Part shown: one piece after another, positions 31,459 to 39,917 of the stretch
How the letters are laid out: each line of letters begins with the position of its first letter
Position numbering within the stretch: position 1 is the first letter of the stretch
Assembly: GCA_030827515.1 (NCBI GenBank)
Contig: JAUREI010000014.1
Location: 1 to 40,186 of the forward strand
DNA: 40,186 nt
Source of the DNA: Prosthecobacter sp.
Lineage (GTDB): Bacteria > Verrucomicrobiota > Verrucomicrobiia > Verrucomicrobiales > Verrucomicrobiaceae
Direction of reading: 5' to 3'
The notes under the pieces: model-generated
Told to the model about the DNA's origin: nothing
What the model saw: the letters and a program-made list of their open reading frames with translations, nothing else
Database searches by the model: none
Position numbers and translations under genes: made by a program

Positions 31459-33072
31459 TCAGAGCAGGCGCGCCGCAGCCTCGGCCAGCGGGCTGCGTTC
31501 CCCCTTGCTCAGCGGCACGTGGGCGGCAAAGGGCTGGCCGCGCATGCGCTGGCGGGTGTAGACCAGGCCGTTGCTCCGGCTGTCAACGTAGGGATTGTCG
31601 ATCTGCGCGGGGTCACCGACAAGGACGAGCTTCGAACCGCGCGACATGCGGGTGACGATGGTCTTGGCCTCCAGCGGCGTCAGCTGCTGGGCCTCGTCGA
31701 GCACGAAATAGCGGTCCGGAATCGAGCGTCCGCGGATGTAGCAGAGCGCCTCGATCTCGATGACGCCCTGCTGGATGAGCGGATCGTAGGGCGCGGCGGC
31801 CTCCTGGGCGGACGGTTTGTCGGGCAGGAAACGGTTCTTTTTCCGCTGCGGCCCCTGCTGGCTGTCGACCGGACGCATCAGCAGGTCGAGCGCGTCATAG
31901 ACCGGTTGCAGCCAGGGCCGCATCTTTTCCTGCAGGGTGCCGGGCAGGAAACCGACTGTCTGGCCCATCGCCACGATGGGGCGGCTGATGGTGACGCCAT
32001 GATAGGTGCGTGCGAAGACCTGGGAAAGGCCGGCCGCGACCGCGAGCAGGGTCTTGCCCGTGCCGGCCTGGCCGTAGCAAGTCACCAGGCTGATTTCGGG
32101 ATCCAGCAGCGCGTCGAGCAGGCAGGTCTGGCCCAGGTTCATCGGCTTGACGGCACGACCCTGGCCCACCTTGATGGCCTCGGGGGTGTGATGAAGGCGG
32201 TGCAGTTCCCCCTGAGCGGTCATCTTGGCCGGCATCGAAGCCTTGTCGCCGGCGACCAGCAGCGCGTAATCGTTGGCCACGAGATCGGCCACGCGGCCCG
32301 GCGGCAGGACCAGCCGGCCGCTGCTGGCAAAGCGCTGCAGCTCGTGCGAGCTCACCGGCAGGCGGGCGATGTCAAAGTTGGAGACGTCGCGCGGCTCCAC
32401 CTTGTCGTGGAGATAGTCCTCGCACTCGATGCCCATCGCACGCGCCTTGAGCTGCATGTTGAGGTCCTTGCTGACGAGGATGACCGGGGTGTCGAGCTGC
32501 TCGCGCAGCCAGAGTGTGCAGGCCAGGATGCGGTGGTCCATCTTGTCCTGCCCGGGGAAGATGCGCTGGAATTCCAGAACGCTGTTCAGGTCAGACGCCA
32601 TCAGCGGATCATAAACCACGATGCGTAGGTTGCCGCCGCCGTCGGTGCGCACCCCCTGGGTCACCGAGGCCTCGGGCGCGGCAAAGGTCTTCATCAGCGC
32701 ACGGTGCACCTCGCGGGCGTTGGCACCGCGCTCGGTCATCTCGTTCTTGAACCGGTCGAGTTCGCTGAGCACGTCGACCGGGATGCAGACATGGTGCTCG
32801 GCGAAACGGTGAATGCAGGCCGGGTCATGAAGCAGAACGTTGGTGTCGAGGACAAACGTCTTGAAACCGGCGGGACGGGCGGTCTTGCGGCGGCGGGCTG
32901 ATGAGGCGGAGGGGCGTTTCAAGGGGGTGACTTTGGCGAGCGGCGGCGCGCTGGCAAAGTCCGGTTTGGCAAAAAACACGGGCGCAGCACTGCCGGGGAG
33001 TTCGTCTCGGTCCATGTCAGGAGCAGGGGTTGGGGTGATGGCTTCCGGGGTTGGTCCCGGGGTTGGTCCCAT
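31459..33072 (-). CDS. PIN-PhoH protein (PhoH2-type RNA helicase/RNase candidate)
   Basis: This protein of about 537 residues has two domains. The PIN nuclease domain occupies about 72-215: FVLDTNVLLHDP with catalytic Asp near 76, DVLSELDRFK, and the distal acidic LVSKDLNMQ. The PhoH-type ATPase domain begins near 305, with Walker A GQAGTGKT near 334-341, the segment VTISRPIVAMGQTVGFLPG, Walker B YFVLDEAQQLTP and a C-terminal SRGSKLVLVGDPAQIDNP. Such PIN-PhoH (PhoH2) proteins unwind and cleave RNA in vitro in mycobacteria, and the cellular role is probably RNA metabolism. The N-terminal 60 residues are Pro/Ala-rich and not conserved. The start is uncertain: ATG 33072 was chosen, with ATG 33015 and a TTG at 33096 possible. 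It is probably co-transcribed with the DUF6642-like gene. Confidence 0.92.
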   Translation of the reverse strand: MGPTPGPTPEAITPTPAPDMDRDELPGSAAPVFFAKPDFASAPPLAKVTPLKRPSASSARRRKTARPAGFKTFVLDTNVLLHDPACIHRFAEHHVCIPVDVLSELDRFKNEMTERGANAREVHRALMKTFAAPEASVTQGVRTDGGGNLRIVVYDPLMASDLNSVLEFQRIFPGQDKMDHRILACTLWLREQLDTPVILVSKDLNMQLKARAMGIECEDYLHDKVEPRDVSNFDIARLPVSSHELQRFASSGRLVLPPGRVADLVANDYALLVAGDKASMPAKMTAQGELHRLHHTPEAIKVGQGRAVKPMNLGQTCLLDALLDPEISLVTCYGQAGTGKTLLAVAAGLSQVFARTYHGVTISRPIVAMGQTVGFLPGTLQEKMRPWLQPVYDALDLLMRPVDSQQGPQRKKNRFLPDKPSAQEAAAPYDPLIQQGVIEIEALCYIRGRSIPDRYFVLDEAQQLTPLEAKTIVTRMSRGSKLVLVGDPAQIDNPYVDSRSNGLVYTRQRMRGQPFAAHVPLSKGERSPLAEAAARLL

Positions 33073-33220
33073 GCCTTGGCGCAGTTTGGATGCCAAGCTT
33101 GCCGGTCCGCACTTTTGACTGGAAAAAGCGAATCACGGAATTGTCGGCACACTGCCAGAAAGCCCGCCACCCCACAAGCATTTATTCGGCTTGGTTAATT
33201 TTTCAGCCTGTCATGGGCAT

Positions 33221-33257
33221 AAAAAAAGCCCGCCCGGCAGAGCCGGACGGGCGGAAA
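33221..33257 (-). terminator. Rho-independent terminator of the P-II gene
   Basis: On the minus strand an 11-bp stem (GCCCGTCCGGC pairing with GCCGGGCGGGC, one mismatch) with a TCT loop is followed by seven T residues. It lies 16 bp beyond the P-II stop and separates that gene from phoH. The remaining ~150 bp up to phoH shows no gene. Confidence 0.9.
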
Positions 33258-33268
33258 AACCATCTGAT

Positions 33269-33664
<396 letters not shown>

Positions 33665-33838
33665 TCATCATTCCTGATTTTTTGCTGGCCGGGAGATGCA
33701 ACTGTCAACAAAAGCGGAAAGCGTGCCAGTTTTCTGGAAAGTTTGTTTTTCAGCCTGATCTCGCCACCTCCCGACAGCATTCAACGCCCCGCACCGCGGT
33801 TGCGCATGGAGGGACGCTGGCTTAGCTGCAACCGAGCC

Positions 33839-34717
33839 ATGCCCCTGCCCTTCCCCCTTGTGTCGACAGCGCTGCTGCTGACCGCACTGACCCTGTCGGC
33901 CCAGGAGGCCCCCGTGCTCCTGCGCCCCCACTGGGACCCGGGTGCGGCCTACGTGCTGGAAACCCTGACCGAGACCGTGACCGACCTCTCCGCCCTCGGC
34001 CGCAAGCCGGAACAGGGCATGAAGGTCAAGCAGACGACTCGTCTTGGCGTTGGCCGCCTGCAGGAGGGTCGCAAGGAGGTCAGCGTCATCTTTTCAGGCC
34101 TCAGTGGTGAGGCCATTCTGGACGGCAAGCGCCAGACCTTCGATTCCGAACGTCTTGACGAAGCCTCACCGGAAATCCGCGCATCGATCGGCCGCAGTCT
34201 CGGCCAGCAGTTTGTGCTGGTCTACGACGCCGAGGACCGCTTCCTCACGGCGCGCGACACCGCCGACATGGTCGCGGTCCGTCCCGACGGCCAGCCGAGC
34301 CTGCAGAGCATCGCCGAGTCCGGACAGGTGGCCGAACTGTTTCGTCGCTCCCTGAACATGGGCCTGCCGGAACACGCCGTGCGCGCCGGCGACACCTGGA
34401 CGACCGAGGAAAGCCTGAAGTTTCCGAGCGCCGGCGACGTGACGGTCGAGTTGAAGGCCAGCTACGAGGCCACCGTGGATTATCAGGGCACGCCGCACGC
34501 CAAGGTCCGCTTCACCGGCGACCTGGTAACCCGCGACTCCGCCGAGCGCGCCCTCAGCCTGGGCGCGGGCTCCAAGGTCTTCGGTCAGGTGTTGTTCGAC
34601 CTCGGCCAGCGCCAGGTCGCCTTCGGCGCCTTCCGTGCCGACCTGAAGCTGGAGGTTCAGGGCAAAACCGTGCCGGTGCGCCAGCAGGTGACCACCCGTC
34701 TGACCCGCGTCCCCTGA
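33839..34717 (+). CDS. Secreted protein of unknown function, DUF6263-like
   Basis: This 292-residue exported protein has a signal peptide (MPLPFPLVSTALLLTALTLSA) followed by a beta-rich body: YVLETLTETVTDLSAL, then VKQTTRLGVGRLQEGRKEVSVIF, a middle SIGRSLGQQFVLVYDAEDRF, and VRAGDTWTTEESLKFPSAGDV near residue 185. The GDTW turn and overall layout resemble DUF6263 proteins, which I recall only in general terms. The function is unknown. There is no Cys lipobox, so it is probably periplasmic or outer-membrane associated. It is divergent from the P-II gene across about 220 bp, and that spacer shows no other convincing gene. It converges with the NUDIX gene, with 4 bp between stops. The ATG at 33839 was chosen because it begins a proper signal peptide; the frame is open upstream to 33632. 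Confidence 0.72.
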   Translation: MPLPFPLVSTALLLTALTLSAQEAPVLLRPHWDPGAAYVLETLTETVTDLSALGRKPEQGMKVKQTTRLGVGRLQEGRKEVSVIFSGLSGEAILDGKRQTFDSERLDEASPEIRASIGRSLGQQFVLVYDAEDRFLTARDTADMVAVRPDGQPSLQSIAESGQVAELFRRSLNMGLPEHAVRAGDTWTTEESLKFPSAGDVTVELKASYEATVDYQGTPHAKVRFTGDLVTRDSAERALSLGAGSKVFGQVLFDLGQRQVAFGAFRADLKLEVQGKTVPVRQQVTTRLTRVP

Positions 34718-34721
34718 GCAC

Positions 34722-35126
34722 TCAGGCTGGCGGCAGGGCCCGCACCCACGGCAGCAGCGGTTGGTCCGCGGGCGCCAAATCGAGTCGGTCCAGATCGCCC
34801 GGAGCGACCCAGGCAAGCGCCTCGTGCTCCAGGGCGGAGGGTTCCGGTCCGGCCGGGTCCAGCAGACACGCGAAGGCGAACATGCGCACCGTGCACCAGG
34901 GGTAGGCGTGCACCACTTCGGGTCCGGCCAGCAGCTCGCAGACATGGCAGCCCAACTCTTCCTGCAATTCGCGATGCAGGGCCGCCTCCGGTGCCTCCCC
35001 GGGTTCCAGCTTGCCGCCGGGAAACTCCCAGAGGCCGGCCAGACGCTTGCCTTCCGGTCGACGAGCGACCAGCACCTCGGCCCCCCGCCGGATGACGGCG
35101 CAGACCACATCGACTGGTTCTTGCAT
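34722..35126 (-). CDS. NUDIX hydrolase, MutT-like (8-oxo-dGTP diphosphatase family)
   Basis: This 134-residue NUDIX hydrolase contains a complete NUDIX box, GGKLEPGEAPEAALHRELQEELG at about residues 37-59, matching GX5EX7REUXEEXGU with all acidic metal ligands present. The N-terminal strand VDVVCAVIRRGAEVLVARRPEGKRLAGLWEFP is characteristic of MutT, and the length is close to MutT (about 130). A likely role is removal of oxidised purine nucleotides such as 8-oxo-dGTP, though other nucleotide substrates are possible. It lies divergent from the VOC gene with 29 bp between starts. The ATG at 35126 was chosen; a TTG two codons upstream could also serve. Confidence 0.88.
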   Translation of the reverse strand: MQEPVDVVCAVIRRGAEVLVARRPEGKRLAGLWEFPGGKLEPGEAPEAALHRELQEELGCHVCELLAGPEVVHAYPWCTVRMFAFACLLDPAGPEPSALEHEALAWVAPGDLDRLDLAPADQPLLPWVRALPPA

Positions 35127-35155
35127 TTTCAAGGCACTCGGCGGATAAGCCGGGA

Positions 35156-35503
35156 ATGCGCCCCGAGAAAGTGAAATTCATGCTGCTGGCGGCCGACATG
35201 CGCCGGGCCGTGCGGTTCTACACCGAGGCCCTGGGTTTCGAGACGGTGTTCGTCAGCGATTTCTGGTCGGAACTGAAATGCGGCGACGCCATTCTGGCCC
35301 TGCATGGCGGCCACGACGGCACGGTCAATCCAACCGGTCTGAGCCTGCAGTATGAGGATGTCTTTGACGCCGCCGCGCAGGTGGCCCGGGCCGGCGGCAA
35401 AATCCTCGACGCGCCCAACCAGCGCGAGGGGGAACCCATCCTGCTCGGCCGCTACCGCGACCCCGAAGGCAACGAGGGATTCCTCACCCAGTATGTGGGG
35501 TGA
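35156..35503 (+). CDS. VOC family (glyoxalase/bleomycin-resistance-type) protein
   Basis: This 115-residue single-module VOC protein has the typical opening KFMLLAADMRRAVRFYTEALGFETVF, then WSELKCGDAILALHGG, and the C-terminal motif LGRYRDPEGNEGFLTQYV, which carries the Glu/Asp-type metal-binding positions. VOC proteins act as metal-dependent lyases, dioxygenases or ligand-binding resistance proteins. This one cannot be placed more precisely, and a glyoxalase-like role is a default only. It is small, cytoplasmic and complete. It lies divergent from the NUDIX gene and converges with the heparinase-like gene. The ATG at 35156 is the only start that keeps the opening strand intact. The 99 bp after it show no structure. 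Confidence 0.82.
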   Translation: MRPEKVKFMLLAADMRRAVRFYTEALGFETVFVSDFWSELKCGDAILALHGGHDGTVNPTGLSLQYEDVFDAAAQVARAGGKILDAPNQREGEPILLGRYRDPEGNEGFLTQYVG

Positions 35504-35602
35504 GGGGGATGAGATCCCCGTTGGGTGTCCGGGCGTGCAGACGCTGCCTGACTGACCCGATTCAGCCTTCGCCAAACGCTGACCACGAAACGCCAGCCTC
35601 CC

Positions 35603-37888
35603 TCACCGCTTTGGCATCCAGTCGGCGATGGGCTTGACCGGCGCGGTCTCCGGAGCCTCGCCCAGGGCGAAGGCAATGGCGATTGTCTGCGACCCCTTGA
35701 CCTCGCCGAGAACGACCTTGAGCGCGCGGATGCCCGTGAGCTTCTTCATCTGCTCGTTTTCCGGTTCCGGAGCATCAACGACGGAGAAACTGGCGCCTGC
35801 CGGTGAGAGCAGGACGGCATGCAGGGTCTTGCCCTTGTCGGTGAGCGTCGCCGTTGTGCCATCGATGCTGACCTCGGCCCGGGTGTGCATGGACCAGACC
35901 ACCGGGGTCGTGTTCTTGACGCCGATTTCGTCCTGGATCAGCACCTGCGGCTTGGCACCGCGTGTGAGCATGACGCCGCGCAGGGCATCCTTGGCCGGCT
36001 TGCTGTAGGCCTTGCCCAAATCAACCGCGGTCATGGAGAGTTCGGGCGTCGAGTGATTGAAGAGGATCGCGGCCTTCGCATCCAACTCCTGGTTGTCCCC
36101 CAGCCACAGGGTGTTCTGGCCGGGTGTGCCCTCGACATAAAGCGCGTAACGCTTGCTGCGGTCGGCCGACTTGAAATTCGGCGCGCGGTCGCTTTCGGCG
36201 CCCAGCTCAATGCCCCAGCGCGTGCCACCGGCTTCCAGGATGAAATCTCCCAGGTCGAGCTGATTGTGCTCGAAGCGGTTGTCCCCGCCCTTGATGGCGA
36301 CGTAGAGCGCGTCCTTGTCCCAGCCCGATCGCATGGACGCCACCAACCCACCCGGCGTGGCGTAGTCGAAGCTGTCGGGCGTGCCGTCGCCGGCGGCGTG
36401 CGGGTTGAAATACAGGAAGTGCCCGGCGAGGTCCAGGTGGGCGGTGTCGGGGCCCGGAACGCGGCCGGCACCGAGCGCCTTGGTGCCCATGTTCCCGTGC
36501 ACGCCGGCCAGCCAGGTGGAAACCCAGGGCCGGGTCAACGCTGTGGCATTGCTGTCGCCATAATTGAAGAGCTGGTTGCTCGGCCCCACCAGATGGATGC
36601 GTGCCAGTCCGGCCTGGGGAATACCCTCCAGAAGGCTGAAGCCGAAGTCTGAGCCGCCATTGGCCTTGAGGGTTTGCATGACCAAAATGGCATAGTCGAG
36701 CACCATCTCGCCGGCTTCCATGCCCTCGGGCCAGATGCCACCGGGGGCAAACATCTGCATGCCGCGACCAAACACCTTGGCCGCCGCGTCGACGGCCGCC
36801 TTGGCGGCGGAGGGATCCTCATCAGCCAGGCAGATCGCCGCCAGAATGAGGGCGGAGGCGCCGGCCATGTGTTCGGCATCCGGTTCCTCGGGCGCTTCCG
36901 CCTTCTTCGCCGGCGCCTTGGCAGGGGCCTTGCTTGCGGCGGTGCCGGGCGCCCGACCGCGGGCCGACTCGGGAATGGGCTCGCCCTCAAGATGGGCCAC
37001 CAGGGCGCCAATCCCCTTCTCCACCATGTAGGTGCGCACCGCCGTCGCCTGCTGCTCATTCAGTCCGGCACGGAAAAAGTCATAGCCCAGAGAGGCTGCG
37101 GCAAGGAAGTCGGCCAGCACGCCAACCTCGTCGACATACCAGTTGGTGAACACCGAGGGATCGGTGATGGCCACCAACTCGCGCACGCCGCGCTCCTGCC
37201 AGCGCGGATCGTCGTCGACATGGTGCAGCGCTCCCAGGGTCGCCAGTCGGAACAGCGCCTTCGAACCGGGCGTCACCGTGCTGCGCATCTCACCGAAAAT
37301 GCGGGTCAACTCCGGCGTCTCGAGAATCTTCTCACCGCCCGCCTTGAGATTTTCGAACATCTTGCCCGCCACCGGATGGGAGGCGACCTGGTTCTTCAAG
37401 TATTGCCAGCCGGCGGCGGTGTGCACCATGCGCGGCCGGGTTTTCTGGACGCCGCGCAGGTAGTCGGCGGCAGCCGGCACCTTGAAGCCCTTGAGCGGCA
37501 CCATGGCGACCTGCGGGCGCGGCGGCGGTGGCTGGGCCGGGGTGGCGCCCCCCTTGGCCGGTGCCTTCGGGGCCGCAGCCGGGGCCGCAGCCGGGGCCGC
37601 AGCCGGGGCCGCAGCCGGGGCCGCGGCCGGCGCGGACTGCATGCGCTTCCATTCGGCGGCGGCGAAGGCCTTGTCCTCATCGCTCAGCATGTCGATCGGG
37701 ATGGTGAACACCTGGCCGTCGGCGCGCTTGATGGTGATGGTGCGCGCGGTGACATCGACTCCCGTCATCTCGGCCTCAATGGACACGCCGGACTTGTTTT
37801 TCCAGGGACGAATGACGGCTTCAGCCGGCGACACAAGGGCGGCAGCGGCGAGCAGGACCAGCAGGGAAGGCAGGAGGCGACATTTCAT
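35603..37888 (-). CDS. Secreted SHD1-like/heparinase II/III-like fusion protein (putative polysaccharide lyase)
   Basis: This 761-residue secreted protein has a signal peptide (about 1-24, ending PAEA). It is followed by an SHD1-like domain at about 25-82 (RPWKNKSGVSIEAEMTGV, then FTIPIDMLSDEDKAF). A Pro/Ala linker of about 40 residues, built partly from a DNA tandem repeat, connects it to a large C-terminal part. That part has an alpha/alpha-toroid-like segment (FTNWYVDEVGVLADFLAAASLGYDFF near 250) and a beta-sandwich-like second half (ALYVAIKGGDNRFEHNQLDLGDFILEAGGTRW near 540). This matches heparinase II/III-like and alginate-lyase-type proteins. It probably cleaves or binds uronic-acid polysaccharides outside the cytoplasm. 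I could not place the catalytic Tyr/His with certainty. A second Lys/Ala insert occurs near residue 305-335. Confidence 0.78.
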   Translation of the reverse strand: MKCRLLPSLLVLLAAAALVSPAEAVIRPWKNKSGVSIEAEMTGVDVTARTITIKRADGQVFTIPIDMLSDEDKAFAAAEWKRMQSAPAAAPAAAPAAAPAAAPAAAPKAPAKGGATPAQPPPPRPQVAMVPLKGFKVPAAADYLRGVQKTRPRMVHTAAGWQYLKNQVASHPVAGKMFENLKAGGEKILETPELTRIFGEMRSTVTPGSKALFRLATLGALHHVDDDPRWQERGVRELVAITDPSVFTNWYVDEVGVLADFLAAASLGYDFFRAGLNEQQATAVRTYMVEKGIGALVAHLEGEPIPESARGRAPGTAASKAPAKAPAKKAEAPEEPDAEHMAGASALILAAICLADEDPSAAKAAVDAAAKVFGRGMQMFAPGGIWPEGMEAGEMVLDYAILVMQTLKANGGSDFGFSLLEGIPQAGLARIHLVGPSNQLFNYGDSNATALTRPWVSTWLAGVHGNMGTKALGAGRVPGPDTAHLDLAGHFLYFNPHAAGDGTPDSFDYATPGGLVASMRSGWDKDALYVAIKGGDNRFEHNQLDLGDFILEAGGTRWGIELGAESDRAPNFKSADRSKRYALYVEGTPGQNTLWLGDNQELDAKAAILFNHSTPELSMTAVDLGKAYSKPAKDALRGVMLTRGAKPQVLIQDEIGVKNTTPVVWSMHTRAEVSIDGTTATLTDKGKTLHAVLLSPAGASFSVVDAPEPENEQMKKLTGIRALKVVLGEVKGSQTIAIAFALGEAPETAPVKPIADWMPKR
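37571..37630 (+). repeat. 12-bp tandem repeat within the fusion-protein linker
   Basis: There are five exact or near-exact copies of GGCCGCAGCCGG (the last has G for A), encoding alternating Pro and three-Ala units on the minus strand. A multiple-of-three unit length means copy-number changes stay in frame. The linker length may therefore vary between strains. Confidence 0.9.
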
Positions 37889-37979
37889 GGCAGGGGAGAT
37901 CCACGGTCAGTTTGACGACGCACCCCACGCGGCACAAGACCAAACTGCCCTCCAAGCAACGTCCCTGCGTCGCCGCTTG

Positions 37980-38645
37980 TTAGTCGGATCCGCCGCGCAG
38001 CAGCCCCCGGTAGTGGTCGGCGGCCGTGGCATTGTGCCGCCGCACCGCCCCGGCCAGCGCAGCGGCGTCGCCGCGGCGGAAGGCCTGCACGATGGCCTCA
38101 TGCTCGCGATTGGCCTGATGCAGGTCGGGCGGCACGGCATCGCGAAAGGCCAGACGGTGCAACCGCTCCCATTCGCCAAACAAGGCCTGCAGCATGTCCT
38201 GCGCGCGCGGATAGCCGGCGAGGCGGCAGGGAAACAGATGAAACTCGCGGTTCGCCGCCTCAAACGCGGCCGAATCGCCCCGGGTCGCCGACGCCTGCGA
38301 CTCCTTCAGCAAGCCGTCCAGTTCCCTCAGCTCGGCTTCGCCCAGCTTCGGCAGCGCCGCCAGAGCACTGGTCGTCTCCAGAGCCCCAAGCAGGGCAAAA
38401 ATCTCTTCCAAGGCACCGATCTCGACCGGTGTGACGCGGACTCCCGTATGCGGCCGAATCTCGACCAGGCGCTCCGCCTGCAACTGGCGCAGGGCCTCGC
38501 GCACCGGAATGATGCTGACCCCAAAACGCCGTGCGAGGGCGTCGATGACCAGCACCTGCCCGGGTTCCAGGGCACCGCCAACGATGTCGGCACGCAGGGT
38601 CTCGTAAACCTGGCGCTGCTTGGTGGGGGCGGGAGAGGCAGACAT
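37980..38645 (-). CDS. GntR-family transcriptional regulator, FadR/FCD subfamily
   Basis: This 221-residue regulator has an N-terminal winged helix-turn-helix (about 10-75: QVYETLRADIVGGALEPGQ, then IDALARRFGVSIIPVREALRQL) and an all-alpha FCD effector domain (about 80-215). The FCD domain has the His-containing REFHLFPC segment and REHEAIVQAFRRGD. FCD regulators usually repress sugar-acid or other carboxylate catabolism genes until a ligand binds. It is divergent from the Gfo/Idh/MocA gene, and the 96-bp spacer contains a near-perfect palindrome (38689-38705). It therefore probably controls its neighbour and itself. The ATG at 38645 was chosen; the frame extends up to 38699 but that stretch overlaps the operator. 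Confidence 0.92.
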   Translation of the reverse strand: MSASPAPTKQRQVYETLRADIVGGALEPGQVLVIDALARRFGVSIIPVREALRQLQAERLVEIRPHTGVRVTPVEIGALEEIFALLGALETTSALAALPKLGEAELRELDGLLKESQASATRGDSAAFEAANREFHLFPCRLAGYPRAQDMLQALFGEWERLHRLAFRDAVPPDLHQANREHEAIVQAFRRGDAAALAGAVRRHNATAADHYRGLLRGGSD

Positions 38646-38688
38646 GAGAGACTCGAAGGAGGACAACCCAAACGGCAAAAACCGCTTG

Positions 38689-38705
38689 TCATATATCATA
38701 TATGA
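38689..38705. promoter_or_regulatory. Palindromic operator candidate for the GntR-family regulator
   Basis: TCATATATCATATATGA is a perfect 8-bp inverted repeat around one base. It sits 44 bp before the regulator start and 37 bp before the oxidoreductase start, in the only AT-rich stretch nearby. FCD-type GntR proteins bind short palindromes of this kind. Confidence 0.6.
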
Positions 38706-38741
38706 TTTATGAGAGGGCGCAAGTCAAACCCGCACCTTCTC

Positions 38742-39908
38742 ATGACCACGCAACGCATCGGCATCATCCTCAACGGCGTCACAGGCCGTATGGGCACCAA
38801 CCAGCACCTCGTCCGCTCCATCCTCGCCATCATGCGCCAGGGCGGCATCCGCGTCTCCGACGACCTCGTGCTCATGCCCGACCCCATCCTCACCGGTCGC
38901 AGCGCCTCCAAGCTGCAGGCCCTGGCGGCGAAGCATTCCTGCGACAAGACCGGTCCGCTGAAAACCAGCACGGACCTCGCCGCCGTGCTCGCCGATCCGG
39001 CCTATCCGGTCTTTTTTGATGCCTCGGGCACCCTGCATCGAGCCCGCTTTGTCGAGATGGCCGCCGCCGCCGGTAAGGCGATCTACTGCGAGAAGCCGAC
39101 CGCCGTCGAAACCACGGAAGCCCTGCGACTGGCCAGCATCTGCGAAAAGGCCGGGGTGAAAAACGGCGTCGTCCAAGACAAGCTCTGGCTGCCCGGCCTG
39201 CGCAAGCTCGCCCTGCTCAAGCGCCAGGGCTTCTTCGGTCGCATCCTCAGCGTGCGCGGCGAGTTCGGCTACTGGGTTTTCACCGGCGAGCACGAGGGCC
39301 AGCCGGCCCAGCGCCCCTCCTGGAACTACCGCAAGGGCGACGGCGGCGGCATCATCGTCGACATGCTCTGCCACTGGCGCTACGTCATCGACAACCTCTT
39401 TGGCGAGGTGCGCAACGTCAGCTGCCTCGGCGCCACCCACATCCCGCAGCGCGTCGATGAAAAGGGCGCGACCTACGACTGCGACACCGACGACGCCTGC
39501 TACGCGACCTTTGAGACCGCCGACAACGTGGTCTGCCAGTTCAACTCCTCCTGGTGCGTGCGCGTGCGCCGCGACGACCTCTTCACGATGCAGGTCGACG
39601 GCACCCATGGCTCGGCCCTGGTCGGCCTGCGCAAGTGCTGGTTCCAGTCGCTGTCAGGCACGCCCAAGCCGGTCTGGAACCCGGACGTCGACAGTCCGAT
39701 CAACCACTACGCCCACTGGCAGGAGGTGCCCGACACCGCGGAATACGACAACGCCTTCAAGGTGCAGTGGGAACTCTTCCTGCGCCATGTCGCCCTCGAT
39801 GAACCCTTCCCCTGGACCCTGCGCGAGGGTGCCAAGGGCGTGCAACTCGCCGAACTCGGCCTGCAGAGCTGGGCGGAACGGCGCTGGCTGGATGTTCCGG
39901 CCCTGTGA
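38742..39908 (+). CDS. Gfo/Idh/MocA-family oxidoreductase
   Basis: This 388-residue NAD(P)-dependent oxidoreductase has a dinucleotide-binding N-terminus (IGIILNGVTGRMGTNQHL), with an unusual GxxGRMG turn reminiscent of dihydrodipicolinate reductase. The family hallmark EKPTA appears near residue 120 (IYCEKPTAVETTEALRLA), and NGVVQDKLWLPGLRKLALL and GDGGGIIVDMLCHWRYVID follow. The latter carries the Asp/His pair expected at the active site. The second half is the beta-sheet substrate domain (MQVDGTHGSALVGL). The substrate is a sugar, sugar acid or polyol of unknown identity; the divergent FCD regulator suggests a sugar-acid pathway (inference). The ATG at 38742 fits the nucleotide-binding start; an ATG at 38709 lies next to the operator. 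It converges with lpxB. Confidence 0.88.
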   Translation: MTTQRIGIILNGVTGRMGTNQHLVRSILAIMRQGGIRVSDDLVLMPDPILTGRSASKLQALAAKHSCDKTGPLKTSTDLAAVLADPAYPVFFDASGTLHRARFVEMAAAAGKAIYCEKPTAVETTEALRLASICEKAGVKNGVVQDKLWLPGLRKLALLKRQGFFGRILSVRGEFGYWVFTGEHEGQPAQRPSWNYRKGDGGGIIVDMLCHWRYVIDNLFGEVRNVSCLGATHIPQRVDEKGATYDCDTDDACYATFETADNVVCQFNSSWCVRVRRDDLFTMQVDGTHGSALVGLRKCWFQSLSGTPKPVWNPDVDSPINHYAHWQEVPDTAEYDNAFKVQWELFLRHVALDEPFPWTLREGAKGVQLAELGLQSWAERRWLDVPAL

Positions 39909-39917
39909 GGCCGCGGC

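Noticed and set aside
31414-32628. A 404-codon plus-strand frame opposite phoH
   Set aside because: It is antisense to intact PhoH Walker motifs and the PIN domain, and has no domain of its own.
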